Shown piece by piece: positions 28,657 to 35,280 of a stretch of DNA of 35,280 nucleotides. The notes beneath the pieces are model-generated. The model was given only the letters and a program-made list of their open reading frames with translations. It searched no databases and had not been told where the DNA came from. Made by a program: the position numbers and the translations under genes. Origin of the DNA: a virus; the IMG/VR virus record IMGVR_UViG_3300043419_000158, positions 1 to 35,280 of that record; one strand, given 5' to 3'. Positions within the stretch are counted from its first letter, which is position 1; each line of letters begins with the position of its first letter.

Positions 28657-28900
28657 ATTTTTTGAAAGAGCTAGAAAAGTAGCAAGGGATATAGACGATG
28701 GGGTTTATATCTACACCCCAAGCAGCACAGATATTACGATTAGATGGCGCAAACTGTATGGCTATGTGCCTGCAAGTGAGCAAGCAAAGTATCAAAAGAA
28801 ATGGGCAGAGTTCAGGGCATTAACCACCAGAACTTTGGAAAATGTACAAGCACCAGAAGTGCCAGGAGTCGTGCAATGGAAAAAGTGGCAAAAAGTTTAG
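28646..28900 (+). CDS. Unknown early protein
   Basis: 84 residues; ATG at 28646 after GGAGAGAAAAT. ANKFFERARKVARDIDDGVY then ITIRWRKLYGYVPASEQAKY and QKKWAEFRALTTRTLENVQA: mixed alpha, basic, Trp-rich end (PGVVQWKKWQKV). No family recognised; good coding character and overlap with neighbours. Confidence 0.6.
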   Translation: MANKFFERARKVARDIDDGVYIYTPSSTDITIRWRKLYGYVPASEQAKYQKKWAEFRALTTRTLENVQAPEVPGVVQWKKWQKV

Positions 28901-28992
28901 TAACAATAGGTATTTACATTTTCTTACCTTTTGCGATAATTAAACAATCTTGGGAATTAGCGAATACCTGGATCGAGGAAATTATTAAATGA
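28876..28992 (+). CDS. 38-residue single-span membrane protein
   Basis: MEKVAKSLVTIGIYIFLPFA then IIKQSWELANTWIEEIIK: one membrane helix with an amphipathic tail. ATG at 28876 overlaps the previous gene by 25 bases; stop overlaps the next start as ATGA. Small phage proteins of this look are frequent in early operons; function unknown. Confidence 0.55.
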   Translation: MEKVAKSLVTIGIYIFLPFAIIKQSWELANTWIEEIIK

Positions 28993-29213
28993 GAAACAAG
29001 CATTGTATGGATGCGTTCTACAAGACCCTAAAGGAGATAGATATTCCTTCTGGTCAGTCTATGATCTGTGAGCATTTTTTTGCTTGTGGATGGGATGCAG
29101 CCATCGATGCTTTGTCTATCGCATACCAAAGGCAATTTGAAGAAGATGGAGTCGATACTCAGCTTATTAGGAGAGAACCGCAAGAGCCACCATCAGACGA
29201 TGACAAGGAGTGA
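28989..29213 (+). CDS. Unknown early protein
   Basis: 74 residues; ATGA overlap at its start. RNKHCMDAFYKTLKEIDIPS, then CEHFFACGWDAAIDALSIAY, and an acidic tail (PQEPPSDDDKE). FFACGWDAA is a pattern repeated in many small phage proteins of unknown role. Alpha-helical. Confidence 0.6.
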   Translation: MRNKHCMDAFYKTLKEIDIPSGQSMICEHFFACGWDAAIDALSIAYQRQFEEDGVDTQLIRREPQEPPSDDDKE

Positions 29214-29403
29214 TTGGTATCCTGTATGCTTTATAAAGAAAGACTACCAAGCATGGAAGTATTATCAGAGGTGGGCTAGCGAGGTATGTAGTGTGTGCGA
29301 TGATTGCACAGACGAGTATCAGAAGAAGATGAAGAAAGAAAACAGATGTTTTATGGGGGAATGTATGGAGCTATCTAGCAATAGTCGTAAATATGCAAAA
29401 TGA
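29200..29403 (+). CDS. Small Cys-rich early protein
   Basis: 67 residues from the ATG at 29200, overlapping the previous gene by 14 bases (the frame is open further back but only as the shadow of that gene). SDWYPVCFIKKDYQAWKYYQ then VCSVCDDCTDEYQKKMKKEN and RCFMGECMEL: six Cys that could hold zinc. Function unknown. Confidence 0.55.
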   Translation: MTRSDWYPVCFIKKDYQAWKYYQRWASEVCSVCDDCTDEYQKKMKKENRCFMGECMELSSNSRKYAK

Positions 29404-29563
29404 ACCAGTTTCTCAGGCTATTATGGTTGTTCGTGAAGTAGAGCCATATAAGTTTGATATACAAATAGAAGGATCTGATTTATCCTTAGAGGTGTCTCAG
29501 ATCATGGTGAAGTTCTTAAACGATTGTTTAGAACAGATCCACAGAGATACAAAACTGCATTAA
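29393..29563 (+). CDS. Unknown early protein
   Basis: 56 residues; ATG at 29393 overlaps the previous gene by 11 bases. MVVREVEPYKFDIQIEGSDL then EVSQIMVKFLNDCLEQIHRD: a beta pair followed by an amphipathic helix. No family recognised. Confidence 0.5.
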   Translation: MQNEPVSQAIMVVREVEPYKFDIQIEGSDLSLEVSQIMVKFLNDCLEQIHRDTKLH

Positions 29564-29583
29564 GTGAATAGGGGAATGGGAAA

Positions 29584-30240
29584 ATGGAACAAAGAACAGA
29601 AGAATGGCATCTTGCTCGTCTTGGAAAAGTAACCGCTAGTCGTGTTGGTGATGTTTTAGCCAAGATCAAAACAGGCGAATCTGCATCTCGTAAGAACTAC
29701 AAGATGGAACTGGTCGTTCAACGACTGACAGGACAGCCACAAGAGTCTTTTACTAATGCTGCAATGGAATGGGGTACTGCCACAGAGCCACAGGCTAGGA
29801 TGGCATACGAGGCTCATACAGGCACTTTCGTAAAGGAGGAAGGGTTCGTAGACCATCCCACGATAGAAGGCTTTGGATGCTCTCCTGATGGGCTTGTAGG
29901 AACAACTATAAATAGCGAGCAAAATTCCGCTTTTATGGTAAGTGGTTTAATTGAGATTAAATGTCCTAATACCGCAACGCATATCGAGACAGTATTGGAG
30001 AACAAAGCTCCAAGTAAATACATCCCACAAATGCAATGTCAGATGGCAGTTACAGGTGCTAAATGGTGCGACTTTGTATCGTTTGATCCTAGAGTTCCAG
30101 AGGATTTGCAGTTGTTAGTAGTGCGAGTCGAGAGGGATCAGGAGTATATCGACTCAATGGAAGTAGAAGTAAAGCAGTTTTTAAGCGAGGTCTTAGACCT
30201 ATTTAACCAATTGAAAGCGAGGCAGTTATGTACGAAATGA
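29584..30240 (+). CDS. YqaJ-type / lambda-exonuclease-like recombination nuclease
   Basis: 218 residues; ATG at 29584 after GGGGAATGGG. EQRTEEWHLARLGKVTASRV is the usual start of YqaJ-family nucleases. Catalytic residues of the PD-(D/E)XK core: EWGTATEP (E62, E68), SPDGLVG (D102) and IEIKCP (E124, K126), followed by IPQMQCQMAVTGAKWCDFV. It degrades one strand of dsDNA ends so that the Sak3-like protein can anneal; both genes are in one operon. Full-length, all key residues present. Confidence 0.92.
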   Translation: MEQRTEEWHLARLGKVTASRVGDVLAKIKTGESASRKNYKMELVVQRLTGQPQESFTNAAMEWGTATEPQARMAYEAHTGTFVKEEGFVDHPTIEGFGCSPDGLVGTTINSEQNSAFMVSGLIEIKCPNTATHIETVLENKAPSKYIPQMQCQMAVTGAKWCDFVSFDPRVPEDLQLLVVRVERDQEYIDSMEVEVKQFLSEVLDLFNQLKARQLCTK

Positions 30241-30482
30241 AAGATGGTAGTTTTAGCCTATTTAAGAATGACAAGAAGCTCACAGAGAAACACCCTGATT
30301 ACAAGGGGTCAATCAAGATTAATGGAGTTGAGCATTGGTTTGATGCCTGGTTAAAAGAAGGCAAGAAGGGGAAGTTTTTATCTGGGAGGATTGGCGATCC
30401 TAAGAAACAAGGATTTACTCCCAAGGGAATGGATGAGATGCCAAAAGATAGTGGCATTAAAGATGACGATATACCTTTTTAG
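30228..30482 (+). CDS. Small protein with an SSB-like C-terminal tip (DDDIPF)
   Basis: 84 residues from the ATG at 30228 (GAGG five bases before); an ATG at 30237 overlaps the exonuclease stop as ATGA and is the alternative. DGSFSLFKNDKKLTEKHPDY, then KGSIKINGVEHWFDAWLKEG resembles a common phage beta-sheet protein, and the last residues KDDDIPF match the tip of bacterial SSB (DDDIPF), the docking tail for recombination and repair proteins. It may be the phage SSB or a mimic that recruits host partners. The tail match is seen; the function is inferred. Confidence 0.7.
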   Translation: MYEMKDGSFSLFKNDKKLTEKHPDYKGSIKINGVEHWFDAWLKEGKKGKFLSGRIGDPKKQGFTPKGMDEMPKDSGIKDDDIPF

Positions 30483-30492
30483 GGATAAAATT

Positions 30493-30627
30493 ATGAAAAA
30501 GATTGCTATAGGATTGTTAACATATTTGTTAATAGGTAGTGCATATGCTTGTCAGACCACTACAATTATTAGTGGCGATAAGATTATAGTTTGTACTGTT
30601 TGTGGCAGTTTAATTAGTTGTATGTAA
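30493..30627 (+). CDS. Small secreted Cys-containing protein with signal peptide
   Basis: 44 residues; KKIAIGLLTYLLIGSAYA is a good signal sequence with cleavage after AYA, leaving a peptide with four Cys (CQTTTIISGDKIIVCTVCGS). AYAC is not a strong lipobox, so a periplasmic peptide is more likely than a lipoprotein. Similar exported peptides recur in phages and may affect the envelope. Last gene before a structured gap. Confidence 0.6.
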   Translation: MKKIAIGLLTYLLIGSAYACQTTTIISGDKIIVCTVCGSLISCM

Positions 30628-30711
30628 CCCCCCGATGAGATCGGCATCAGTAAGCGCAATGCTTACACCCTTCACAAGGAGTGCCACCCCCCTACCGATT
30701 AGGGTGGCTTT
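30628..30711 (+). promoter_or_regulatory. Tandem stem-loops in the gap before the PD-(D/E)XK gene
   Basis: GTAAGC-GCAAT-GCTTAC (30650-30666) and GCCAC-CCC-CCTA-CCGAT-TAGG-GTGGC (30683-30708) are clear hairpins. The second is followed by TTT and the ATG at 30712; its 3' arm contains AGGGTGG, the likely ribosome site. It may weakly terminate transcription or hold back translation of the nuclease. Confidence 0.5.
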
Positions 30712-31131
30712 ATGACCTTCCAAACAGACCTACAGAGGGGTTTAGAGATAGAGGAAAGGGTCTTGGCTATCCTACGCAAGAAATACCCTTGTGCGACCCT
30801 TGTAAACGCTTTTAAGGGGTACGATATATGGATACCAGAGATAGATAAGGCTGTAGAGGTGAAGTTTGACCCGATGAGCCAACGAACAGGCAATATCGTT
30901 GTAGAGATAGAGATGTATGGGAAGGACTCAGGGCTAATGGCTACCCAAGCTGATTACTGGGTTTTTTACGATGGACAAATGTTTGTCATCATGCCGGTCA
31001 AGCACATATTTAAGTGCATCTTCCTAAGCAAACTACAGTATGTAGAATTTATAGGGGAGGGAGATAGTCAGATCAAAAAGGCTTTCTTAGTAGATAAGAA
31101 TACCTTGTTTAAGTACGGAAAGATCCTATGA
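30712..31131 (+). CDS. PD-(D/E)XK nuclease (resolvase-like)
   Basis: 139 residues. KGYDIWIPEIDKAVEVKFDP gives the D38 and E49-x-K51 core, an N-terminal Glu-rich helix (RGLEIEERVLAIL) and TQADYWVFYDGQ the usual later helix/strand of this fold. It may resolve recombination intermediates or cut branched DNA. It ends the rightward operon and overlaps the lysozyme gene by six bases, tail to tail. Confidence 0.8.
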   Translation: MTFQTDLQRGLEIEERVLAILRKKYPCATLVNAFKGYDIWIPEIDKAVEVKFDPMSQRTGNIVVEIEMYGKDSGLMATQADYWVFYDGQMFVIMPVKHIFKCIFLSKLQYVEFIGEGDSQIKKAFLVDKNTLFKYGKIL

Positions 31132-31599
31132 TAGGTACAAAGCCATTTCGTCTTTGCGCCTATTTGTAAGCCCTTTTAATTCTTTACCACCGGCTTTATT
31201 CCACTTTAGAAACTCCTCGGCAGCAGACTCAAACTCACCCCGATTGTGTTTCATCCGAAGGGTAGAATTTTGGAGATTACCGAGTCCAACATTGAAGGCG
31301 AAAGACACAAGTGCGCCAAACCGACCAGGAGTAAGCCCACTAGGACATAATCGTTGAACTCCGCTTTCAAACCGCGCCAAATCTTTAGCAAGAATTTCAT
31401 CTACTTCCCCCATTGTTAAGACTCGATCCCATCCGCTAGGGATAGGTAAAGTTTTTCGTTCTGCTAGTGGCACTTTAGCATGACTAGGATCTATAACATG
31501 ACCTACACCAACAGTCCAAAGTAATGCAGGGCATTGGTAAGGTCTTTGTTTTACACCCTCGTGGTGCTTAATCATCTCAATTACTTTATGGTCAATCAC
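31126..31599 (-). CDS. GH24 lysozyme (endolysin), E-C-T triad
   Basis: 157 residues from a GTG at 31599 overlapping the holin stop as GTGA. A TTG at 31647 would add 16 residues but lies deep in the holin gene and has no ribosome site. KHHEGVKQRPYQCPALLWTV then GVGH gives E14, C23 and T29, the spacing of the E-(8)-D/C-(5)-T lysozyme triad, with Cys in place of Asp as in phage P1 Lyz. SFAFNVGLGNLQNSTLR and GLTNRRKDEMALYL are the usual GH24 landmarks. No signal peptide on this start, so it needs the holin to reach the wall. Confidence 0.88.
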   Translation of the reverse strand: MIDHKVIEMIKHHEGVKQRPYQCPALLWTVGVGHVIDPSHAKVPLAERKTLPIPSGWDRVLTMGEVDEILAKDLARFESGVQRLCPSGLTPGRFGALVSFAFNVGLGNLQNSTLRMKHNRGEFESAAEEFLKWNKAGGKELKGLTNRRKDEMALYLS

Positions 31600-32078
31600 T
31601 TTTTGAAAGCCTGTGTACCAAACCAAAATGAAACAACAGATGCCCAAATAATTTGAGTTTCGTTATCCCATAAGAGATTGAGAGCTACATCGAATGGCAC
31701 ATCTTTGTGATAGGCAAACCAGAAGCCAAATACTTCTACAAAGGCAAACATAAGGAATAAACCATATGTTATTGCTGGTCTAACCATCGCCCTAGCATTA
31801 GTTACCCATTGTGCAGCACCCTTACCGATTTCTATATCGTGTGCGTACAAGGATTGTCTTTCTTGTACTTGGGTTTGCATAGCAACTTGCTCGGTTCTTA
31901 TTTCTTCTACACGAGCTTGTGCAGCGTAACCTTTTTCTAACAACTCCATCTCTCTTTCGGTCTGGAGTCTAGCAAGTTCTAGTTCGTGTTTCTTGTCTGA
32001 TTTGTCTTGGAAGAATCCTAATAGACTAGGTAACCCACCAGTAAGGAATGAAATAAGTGTAGTGAATAAAGTAATCAT
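31596..32078 (-). CDS. Holin, 3-TM GTA type
   Basis: 160 residues; ATG at 32078 overlaps the previous stop as ATGA. One hydrophobic helix at the N-terminus (residues 2-23), a long charged coiled coil (about 24-85), and two more near 97-118 and 138-155. MVRPAITYGLFLMFAFVEVF and SVVSFWFGTQAF match the GTA_holin_3TM pattern (ARP near the second span, FWFG.R at the end). It would form holes in the inner membrane and time lysis. The lysozyme follows at once. Confidence 0.8.
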   Translation of the reverse strand: MITLFTTLISFLTGGLPSLLGFFQDKSDKKHELELARLQTEREMELLEKGYAAQARVEEIRTEQVAMQTQVQERQSLYAHDIEIGKGAAQWVTNARAMVRPAITYGLFLMFAFVEVFGFWFAYHKDVPFDVALNLLWDNETQIIWASVVSFWFGTQAFKK

Positions 32079-32524
32079 TTAATGCCCCAAGTTAAATACC
32101 AAGCGATGACCGCAGCCAACGCATAACACATCCACATAACTCGCCTAACTTCTGCCAAATCTTTCCTAAATTCATTTTCTATTTCCTTCTCTTGTTTTTC
32201 AATCTTGAGTTTAATAGCCTCTACTTCTGACCATCGTTTTTGACCATGATGTTTAACAAAGTCTTTCTTGACCTGTTCTTCTTTTATTCTTATATCTTCT
32301 TGTTTTTGCCATTGGATCATGGCTCGTTTGAAATACTGCTCTTTTAGGACTTCTGCTTCTCTTATCTGCCTTCTGCGTTCTAAAGCTTTCTGTTGTGCTA
32401 CCGAGGCTGCTTCTTTTTGGACATCCTCGATAGATGCACCAATAGCCTTGCCTGCCTCTTTGCCTGTCTTTACGCTTTCGCTAAATGACTTTGCACCCTC
32501 TAAAAACCCAAATTGATCGGACAT
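32075..32524 (-). CDS. Coiled-coil protein with C-terminal membrane anchor, lysis cluster
   Basis: 149 residues. Long Glu/Lys/Gln helix (about 40-125), then a hydrophobic end (WMCYALAAVIAWYLTWGI) as tail anchor. The order is the reverse of an inner-membrane spanin (N-terminal anchor), so I do not call it that. It lies directly before the holin (ATGA) and may help control lysis or be an envelope protein. Confidence 0.6.
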   Translation of the reverse strand: MSDQFGFLEGAKSFSESVKTGKEAGKAIGASIEDVQKEAASVAQQKALERRRQIREAEVLKEQYFKRAMIQWQKQEDIRIKEEQVKKDFVKHHGQKRWSEVEAIKLKIEKQEKEIENEFRKDLAEVRRVMWMCYALAAVIAWYLTWGIK

Positions 32525-32535
32525 AGTTCATAGGC

Positions 32536-32703
32536 TTAATTTAATTTCAAAACAAGAGTAAGCAGAATAGCAATAATAAATCCAGCAGAACCTATTAGGA
32601 TCTGTTCTAAGCGTTTTAGCCTAGCATTTATACCTGTATAGCGTTCAGCACAGACAGCCTCGTGAGCAGACAAGGCTGCCTCGTTTTTATCTATTGTTGC
32701 CAT
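32536..32703 (-). CDS. 55-residue membrane protein (HEAVCAERY type), lysis cluster
   Basis: ATIDKNEAALSAHEAVCAER, then RLKRLEQILIGSAGFIIAIL and LTLVLKLN: short soluble part with HEAVCAERY and a C-terminal membrane helix. ATG at 32703 overlaps the previous stop as TAATG. Small phage proteins with this motif are widespread in lysis and tail regions; perhaps a holin-like or antiholin partner. Confidence 0.65.
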   Translation of the reverse strand: MATIDKNEAALSAHEAVCAERYTGINARLKRLEQILIGSAGFIIAILLTLVLKLN

Positions 32704-33245
32704 TATTTATCCGATGGAAAAGACATATCCAAAGCAATCAGTTGTTCTACAGTTGTAACCGCAGAGATGCTTGCTTCCAACTCGGTAGCCTTAGCTACTA
32801 CGCTTGCACGATATGTAGCTACATCACTAGGAATATCTACATTGCGTTCTGTTTTACGGATTACCATCCAATCAGTCTGAGCAAGAATAGTTCCAGCAGT
32901 AGTCTTTACTTGAGAGATAAAGTTAGACTTTAATCCTTTTGTTACTAATCTCTCTGTGCTATCGACCATTGCTGGCTTTCCATCTACTACACCTAATACT
33001 TTGACATACATAGGATTACCATCTTGGTCTACTTCTAATTTATCCTCTAGTGCTTTAGGATTGTTGATGTCTCCACTCCAGTAAAAGCGATCATCTGCTC
33101 TAACAGGATCAGCTTCCCATACTAGACCGATAGCTTCTTTATCTTCTTCTGAAGCCAAGCGAATCCAGTTAGCAGGGTATTGAATGTCATTGTGTGTAAA
33201 GGGTGTATCCAGTTGGATAGTCTTTGTTCCTAGTTTAAAAGGCAT
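32703..33245 (-). CDS. Tail-fibre assembly-like protein
   Basis: 180 residues. PFKLGTKTIQLDTPFTHNDI then QYPANWIRLASEEDKEAIGL and the C-terminal TDWMVIRKTERNVDIPSDVA, TYRASVVAKATELEASI are typical of proteins coded right after receptor-binding genes; the last part matches tail-fibre assembly chaperones (DW..IR..E....P.....YR). It begins nine bases behind the receptor-binding gene. Likely helps the fibre trimer form. Confidence 0.72.
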   Translation of the reverse strand: MPFKLGTKTIQLDTPFTHNDIQYPANWIRLASEEDKEAIGLVWEADPVRADDRFYWSGDINNPKALEDKLEVDQDGNPMYVKVLGVVDGKPAMVDSTERLVTKGLKSNFISQVKTTAGTILAQTDWMVIRKTERNVDIPSDVATYRASVVAKATELEASISAVTTVEQLIALDMSFPSDK

Positions 33246-33253
33246 AATAGTTC

Positions 33254-35280
33254 CTATCTTGCGTTAGCGTATTTAAAGGGGTTTTCGGCAAATGCCATGT
33301 AGATGTAGGTAAAACTTGATGAATTGCCAAAGTTATTGGAATTTCGTTGTTTAAAACCATTCGATAAAATGTCTATTGAACCCGGAGCAGATACGGCTTC
33401 TGCACCGCTTGTATTAGGTTGTAATAAAGCATCTGCAACATTATATGTATTGCGTTTTGCATCATAAATTGCCCAACCATCTATGCCATTTGCTTTTTTG
33501 TAAAGAACAAACGCTGGTCTAAATCCTGTATATATAAAAGTGCCATCAGCAGAATCATTCCCTGTGTATGAGCCAAATGCAGAGTATCCAGCGACTTGTG
33601 CAAAGCAGTAGGCTACATAAGTATTAGCGCTGGCGTTAACATCTACAGAAGTTCCAATACTAAATACAGTTGATGTTGGGGATGTATTGTTCCATGCAGC
33701 ACTTTCAGCAGTTGATGCGCTTGTTTCATCAAGCCTTAGTCTATTTGTATTTCCAATTGAAATGTGATAAACATACCAATTGCCAGTATTACTTCTGCGC
33801 TTAACAATATACATAGATGGTGCTACACCCAAGCCATGCCCAACTGTTGATGCGTTTGTTCCATTACCTGTATAAGTAACAATACTAAATCCAGCAGTTG
33901 TATTAGCACTTACTGTAGATGTAATAGTACCTGCTGTGTTGGTTACGGCTGTTGCGTTTGATGCTCGCCATTGCCAGCCAACATAAGATGAGCCATTAGC
34001 ATTTACATCACCATCAGTTCCAACAGTAAACCCATTTGAATTAAATGCAGTTAATATCTGTGTGTAACTAGATTCTGCATCTGTTGCATTTGATGTTAAT
34101 TGTTTTGATGTTCCTGTAATTGCATTTGTGAGCCAATGATAAGTTGCAGAACTTCTATTTTTTAACCATACAAAATCAGGTTGCATAGAACCGCTATTAG
34201 TTACTGCCAAAGAACTTCCAGTTCCAGTATAAGTAGTAGCATTAAAATACTTATTCGCTGTTGTAGCCGCAGTAGCACCAATCGTAGGAGTAGGTAAGTT
34301 AAATGTGTTTAATCTTACAAAGCCTGTTGGTGGGGTGTAGGTGAATGGTTGTTGTCCGAAGTTTGCAGAGGATGTTTGGTTATATTCTTGAATCCAAGGA
34401 AACAATGTTCCACTTACATTGGTATAAGCTGGATTTGTTTGGGTTGCTGGATTTCCTGAATTAAACCAAGTTCCATTTCTACCCCAATAAATTCTAGAAT
34501 TATCAAGGTCTAATGCAACCATAATAATATCATTTGCACTTCCTGTTACTCCATAAACTGATGATGCTGTTCCGCTATTATATGTTTTAAAATCGTATGG
34601 ATAATAAGCCCAAGTAGATGAACCAACCCCTGTTGGCATTACTGAATTATTATTTTGACTTTGAGAAGCCCATCCAATAAGTGAAAATGGATTTGCTGTT
34701 GTGGAAGTAATTTTATATTCGTAATACCATTTACCACTAGAAACACCAATTGTTCCTCTAGAACCTAGTTCAGTATTAGATGGTGCGTTCCAAGATAAAT
34801 TAGCATTTATAAGAGTAAGTGTTGAATCTAAAGGATTTAACACACAATAATTAGCCGCAGTAGCACTTGTCAGCGTAGGCACATCGGTCATACTGTCATA
34901 AGTAGAGCCTGATGTAATGCTGATATTGTTTGTAGTCCAGTAATTACTATTGCCTGAGAAGTCTTTTCCTAGTCCAGCATTAGATGATGTAGTCAGAGCA
35001 GAGTTATCTGTGAAAGGCAGATAGAATCCATTAGTGCCGTATGTTCCTGTGTATTTCTTAGGAATCCATACACCTGTGGTTGCGGATGTTTCACCGAATG
35101 AGGATGGGGTTAGGGCTTGACCATCAATGAAGTTTACTTCTGTTAGGTAGCCATCAAAGTTAAAAGTAGAAGAATAACCAATAACAGAGCCATGTGAATG
35201 GGCGGCAGAACTTGAATTTACTGGGTAATCAAAGTTTTGTGTTGGGTTATTTGTTGTCGAAAATGCGGTTACTTCAGAAC
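33254..35280 (-). CDS. Receptor-binding tail protein, LamG C-terminal part plus SPRY and repeat domains (runs off right edge)
   Basis: Open from the right edge; the internal ATG at 34891 is not its start, as the same frame runs on for 129 codons to 35278. FDGYLTEVNFIDGQALTPSS, VWIPKKYTGTYGTNGFYLPF then NYWTTNNIS finish the LamG-type domain begun at 375-1. Next comes a SPRY-like domain (SSGKWYYEYKITSTTANPFS to LDNSRIYWGRNGTWF), then two to three related modules (YTGNGTNASTVGHGLGVAPS, MYIVKRRSNTGNWYVYH; TYVAYCFAQVAGYSAFGSYT). The end is YMAFAENPFKYANAR. This set is typical of large host-binding spikes of marine and freshwater phages. The next gene is assembly-like. Confidence 0.88.
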   Translation of the reverse strand, partial: SEVTAFSTTNNPTQNFDYPVNSSSAAHSHGSVIGYSSTFNFDGYLTEVNFIDGQALTPSSFGETSATTGVWIPKKYTGTYGTNGFYLPFTDNSALTTSSNAGLGKDFSGNSNYWTTNNISITSGSTYDSMTDVPTLTSATAANYCVLNPLDSTLTLINANLSWNAPSNTELGSRGTIGVSSGKWYYEYKITSTTANPFSLIGWASQSQNNNSVMPTGVGSSTWAYYPYDFKTYNSGTASSVYGVTGSANDIIMVALDLDNSRIYWGRNGTWFNSGNPATQTNPAYTNVSGTLFPWIQEYNQTSSANFGQQPFTYTPPTGFVRLNTFNLPTPTIGATAATTANKYFNATTYTGTGSSLAVTNSGSMQPDFVWLKNRSSATYHWLTNAITGTSKQLTSNATDAESSYTQILTAFNSNGFTVGTDGDVNANGSSYVGWQWRASNATAVTNTAGTITSTVSANTTAGFSIVTYTGNGTNASTVGHGLGVAPSMYIVKRRSNTGNWYVYHISIGNTNRLRLDETSASTAESAAWNNTSPTSTVFSIGTSVDVNASANTYVAYCFAQVAGYSAFGSYTGNDSADGTFIYTGFRPAFVLYKKANGIDGWAIYDAKRNTYNVADALLQPNTSGAEAVSAPGSIDILSNGFKQRNSNNFGNSSSFTYIYMAFAENPFKYANAR

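Noticed and set aside
31600-31647. N-terminal extension of the lysozyme from a TTG as a signal-anchor
   Set aside because: Overlaps the holin by 52 nt, lacks a ribosome site and is too short for a span; GTGA start at 31599 is better.
32075-32524. Coiled-coil protein as inner-membrane spanin
   Set aside because: The membrane segment is at the C-terminus, opposite to i-spanins, and no partner lipoprotein is nested.
34891-34893. ATG at 34891 as start of the right-hand spike protein
   Set aside because: The frame is open for 129 more codons upstream with clear LamG-type sequence, so the ATG is internal.

Overview
The window looks like almost the whole genome of a short-tailed (podovirus-type) dsDNA phage of an AT-rich bacterium. 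Both ends lie inside one receptor-binding protein gene. The minus-strand gene that starts at 375 runs off the left edge, and the minus-strand reading frame that enters at the right edge has exactly the continuation expected for that protein, with about 30 nt missing. The molecule is therefore probably circular or circularly permuted, a little over 35.3 kb. The small-gene repertoire (DUF6321/DUF6496-like proteins, a Q-like protein, a DUF1364-like nuclease, a Sak3-like annealing protein) resembles phages of freshwater or marine Proteobacteria. I favour a betaproteobacterial host, but only weakly.

Layout. (1) 22423 down to 1, minus strand: the late operon. It starts with a Q/sigma-4-like regulator, then a glycosyltransferase, a set of small basic proteins, a glycan-decoration cassette (CatB-like acetyltransferase, methyltransferase), a large unknown protein, the small and large terminase, portal, scaffold, SU10-type major capsid protein, a second glycosyltransferase, adaptor, a repeat protein, P22 gp10-like tail protein, several probable ejection/internal virion proteins, and a tail fibre. 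An HNH homing endonuclease is inserted exactly at the TAATG junction before the LamG receptor-binding gene. (2) 35280 down to 31126, minus strand: the rest of the receptor-binding protein, then a fibre-assembly-like protein, small membrane proteins, a 3-TM holin and a GH24 lysozyme. By wrap-around this is the end of the same operon. (3) 22507-23879, plus strand: a metallophosphoesterase with an HTH-like N-terminus and a SprT-like peptidase. (4) 25979 down to 23874, minus strand: an early operon of tiny overlapping genes with one replication-type protein and a DUF1364-like nuclease. (5) 25980-26609: 630 bp with no convincing gene, containing AT-rich DNA and then a block of strong inverted repeats (possible origin or structured RNA). 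(6) 27111 down to 26610, minus strand: a Cro/CI-like repressor and a PD-(D/E)XK-like protein. (7) 27264-31131, plus strand: the other early operon, with Sak3-like annealing protein, YqaJ/lambda-exonuclease-like nuclease, a small protein ending DDDIPF like bacterial SSB, and a PD-(D/E)XK nuclease.

How it fits together. The plan is lambdoid: a repressor between divergent early operons (recombination one way, replication the other) and a Q-like regulator heading the late genes. The 10-mer TTCTACAAAT lies inside three predicted promoters (17655, 26023, 27191) and is the best operator candidate for the repressor. I see no integrase, DNA polymerase, helicase or primase, so replication probably relies on the host and stable lysogeny is unproven. 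Translational coupling is extreme: many neighbours overlap by TAATG, ATGA, GTGA or TTGA, and these overlaps decide several non-ATG starts.
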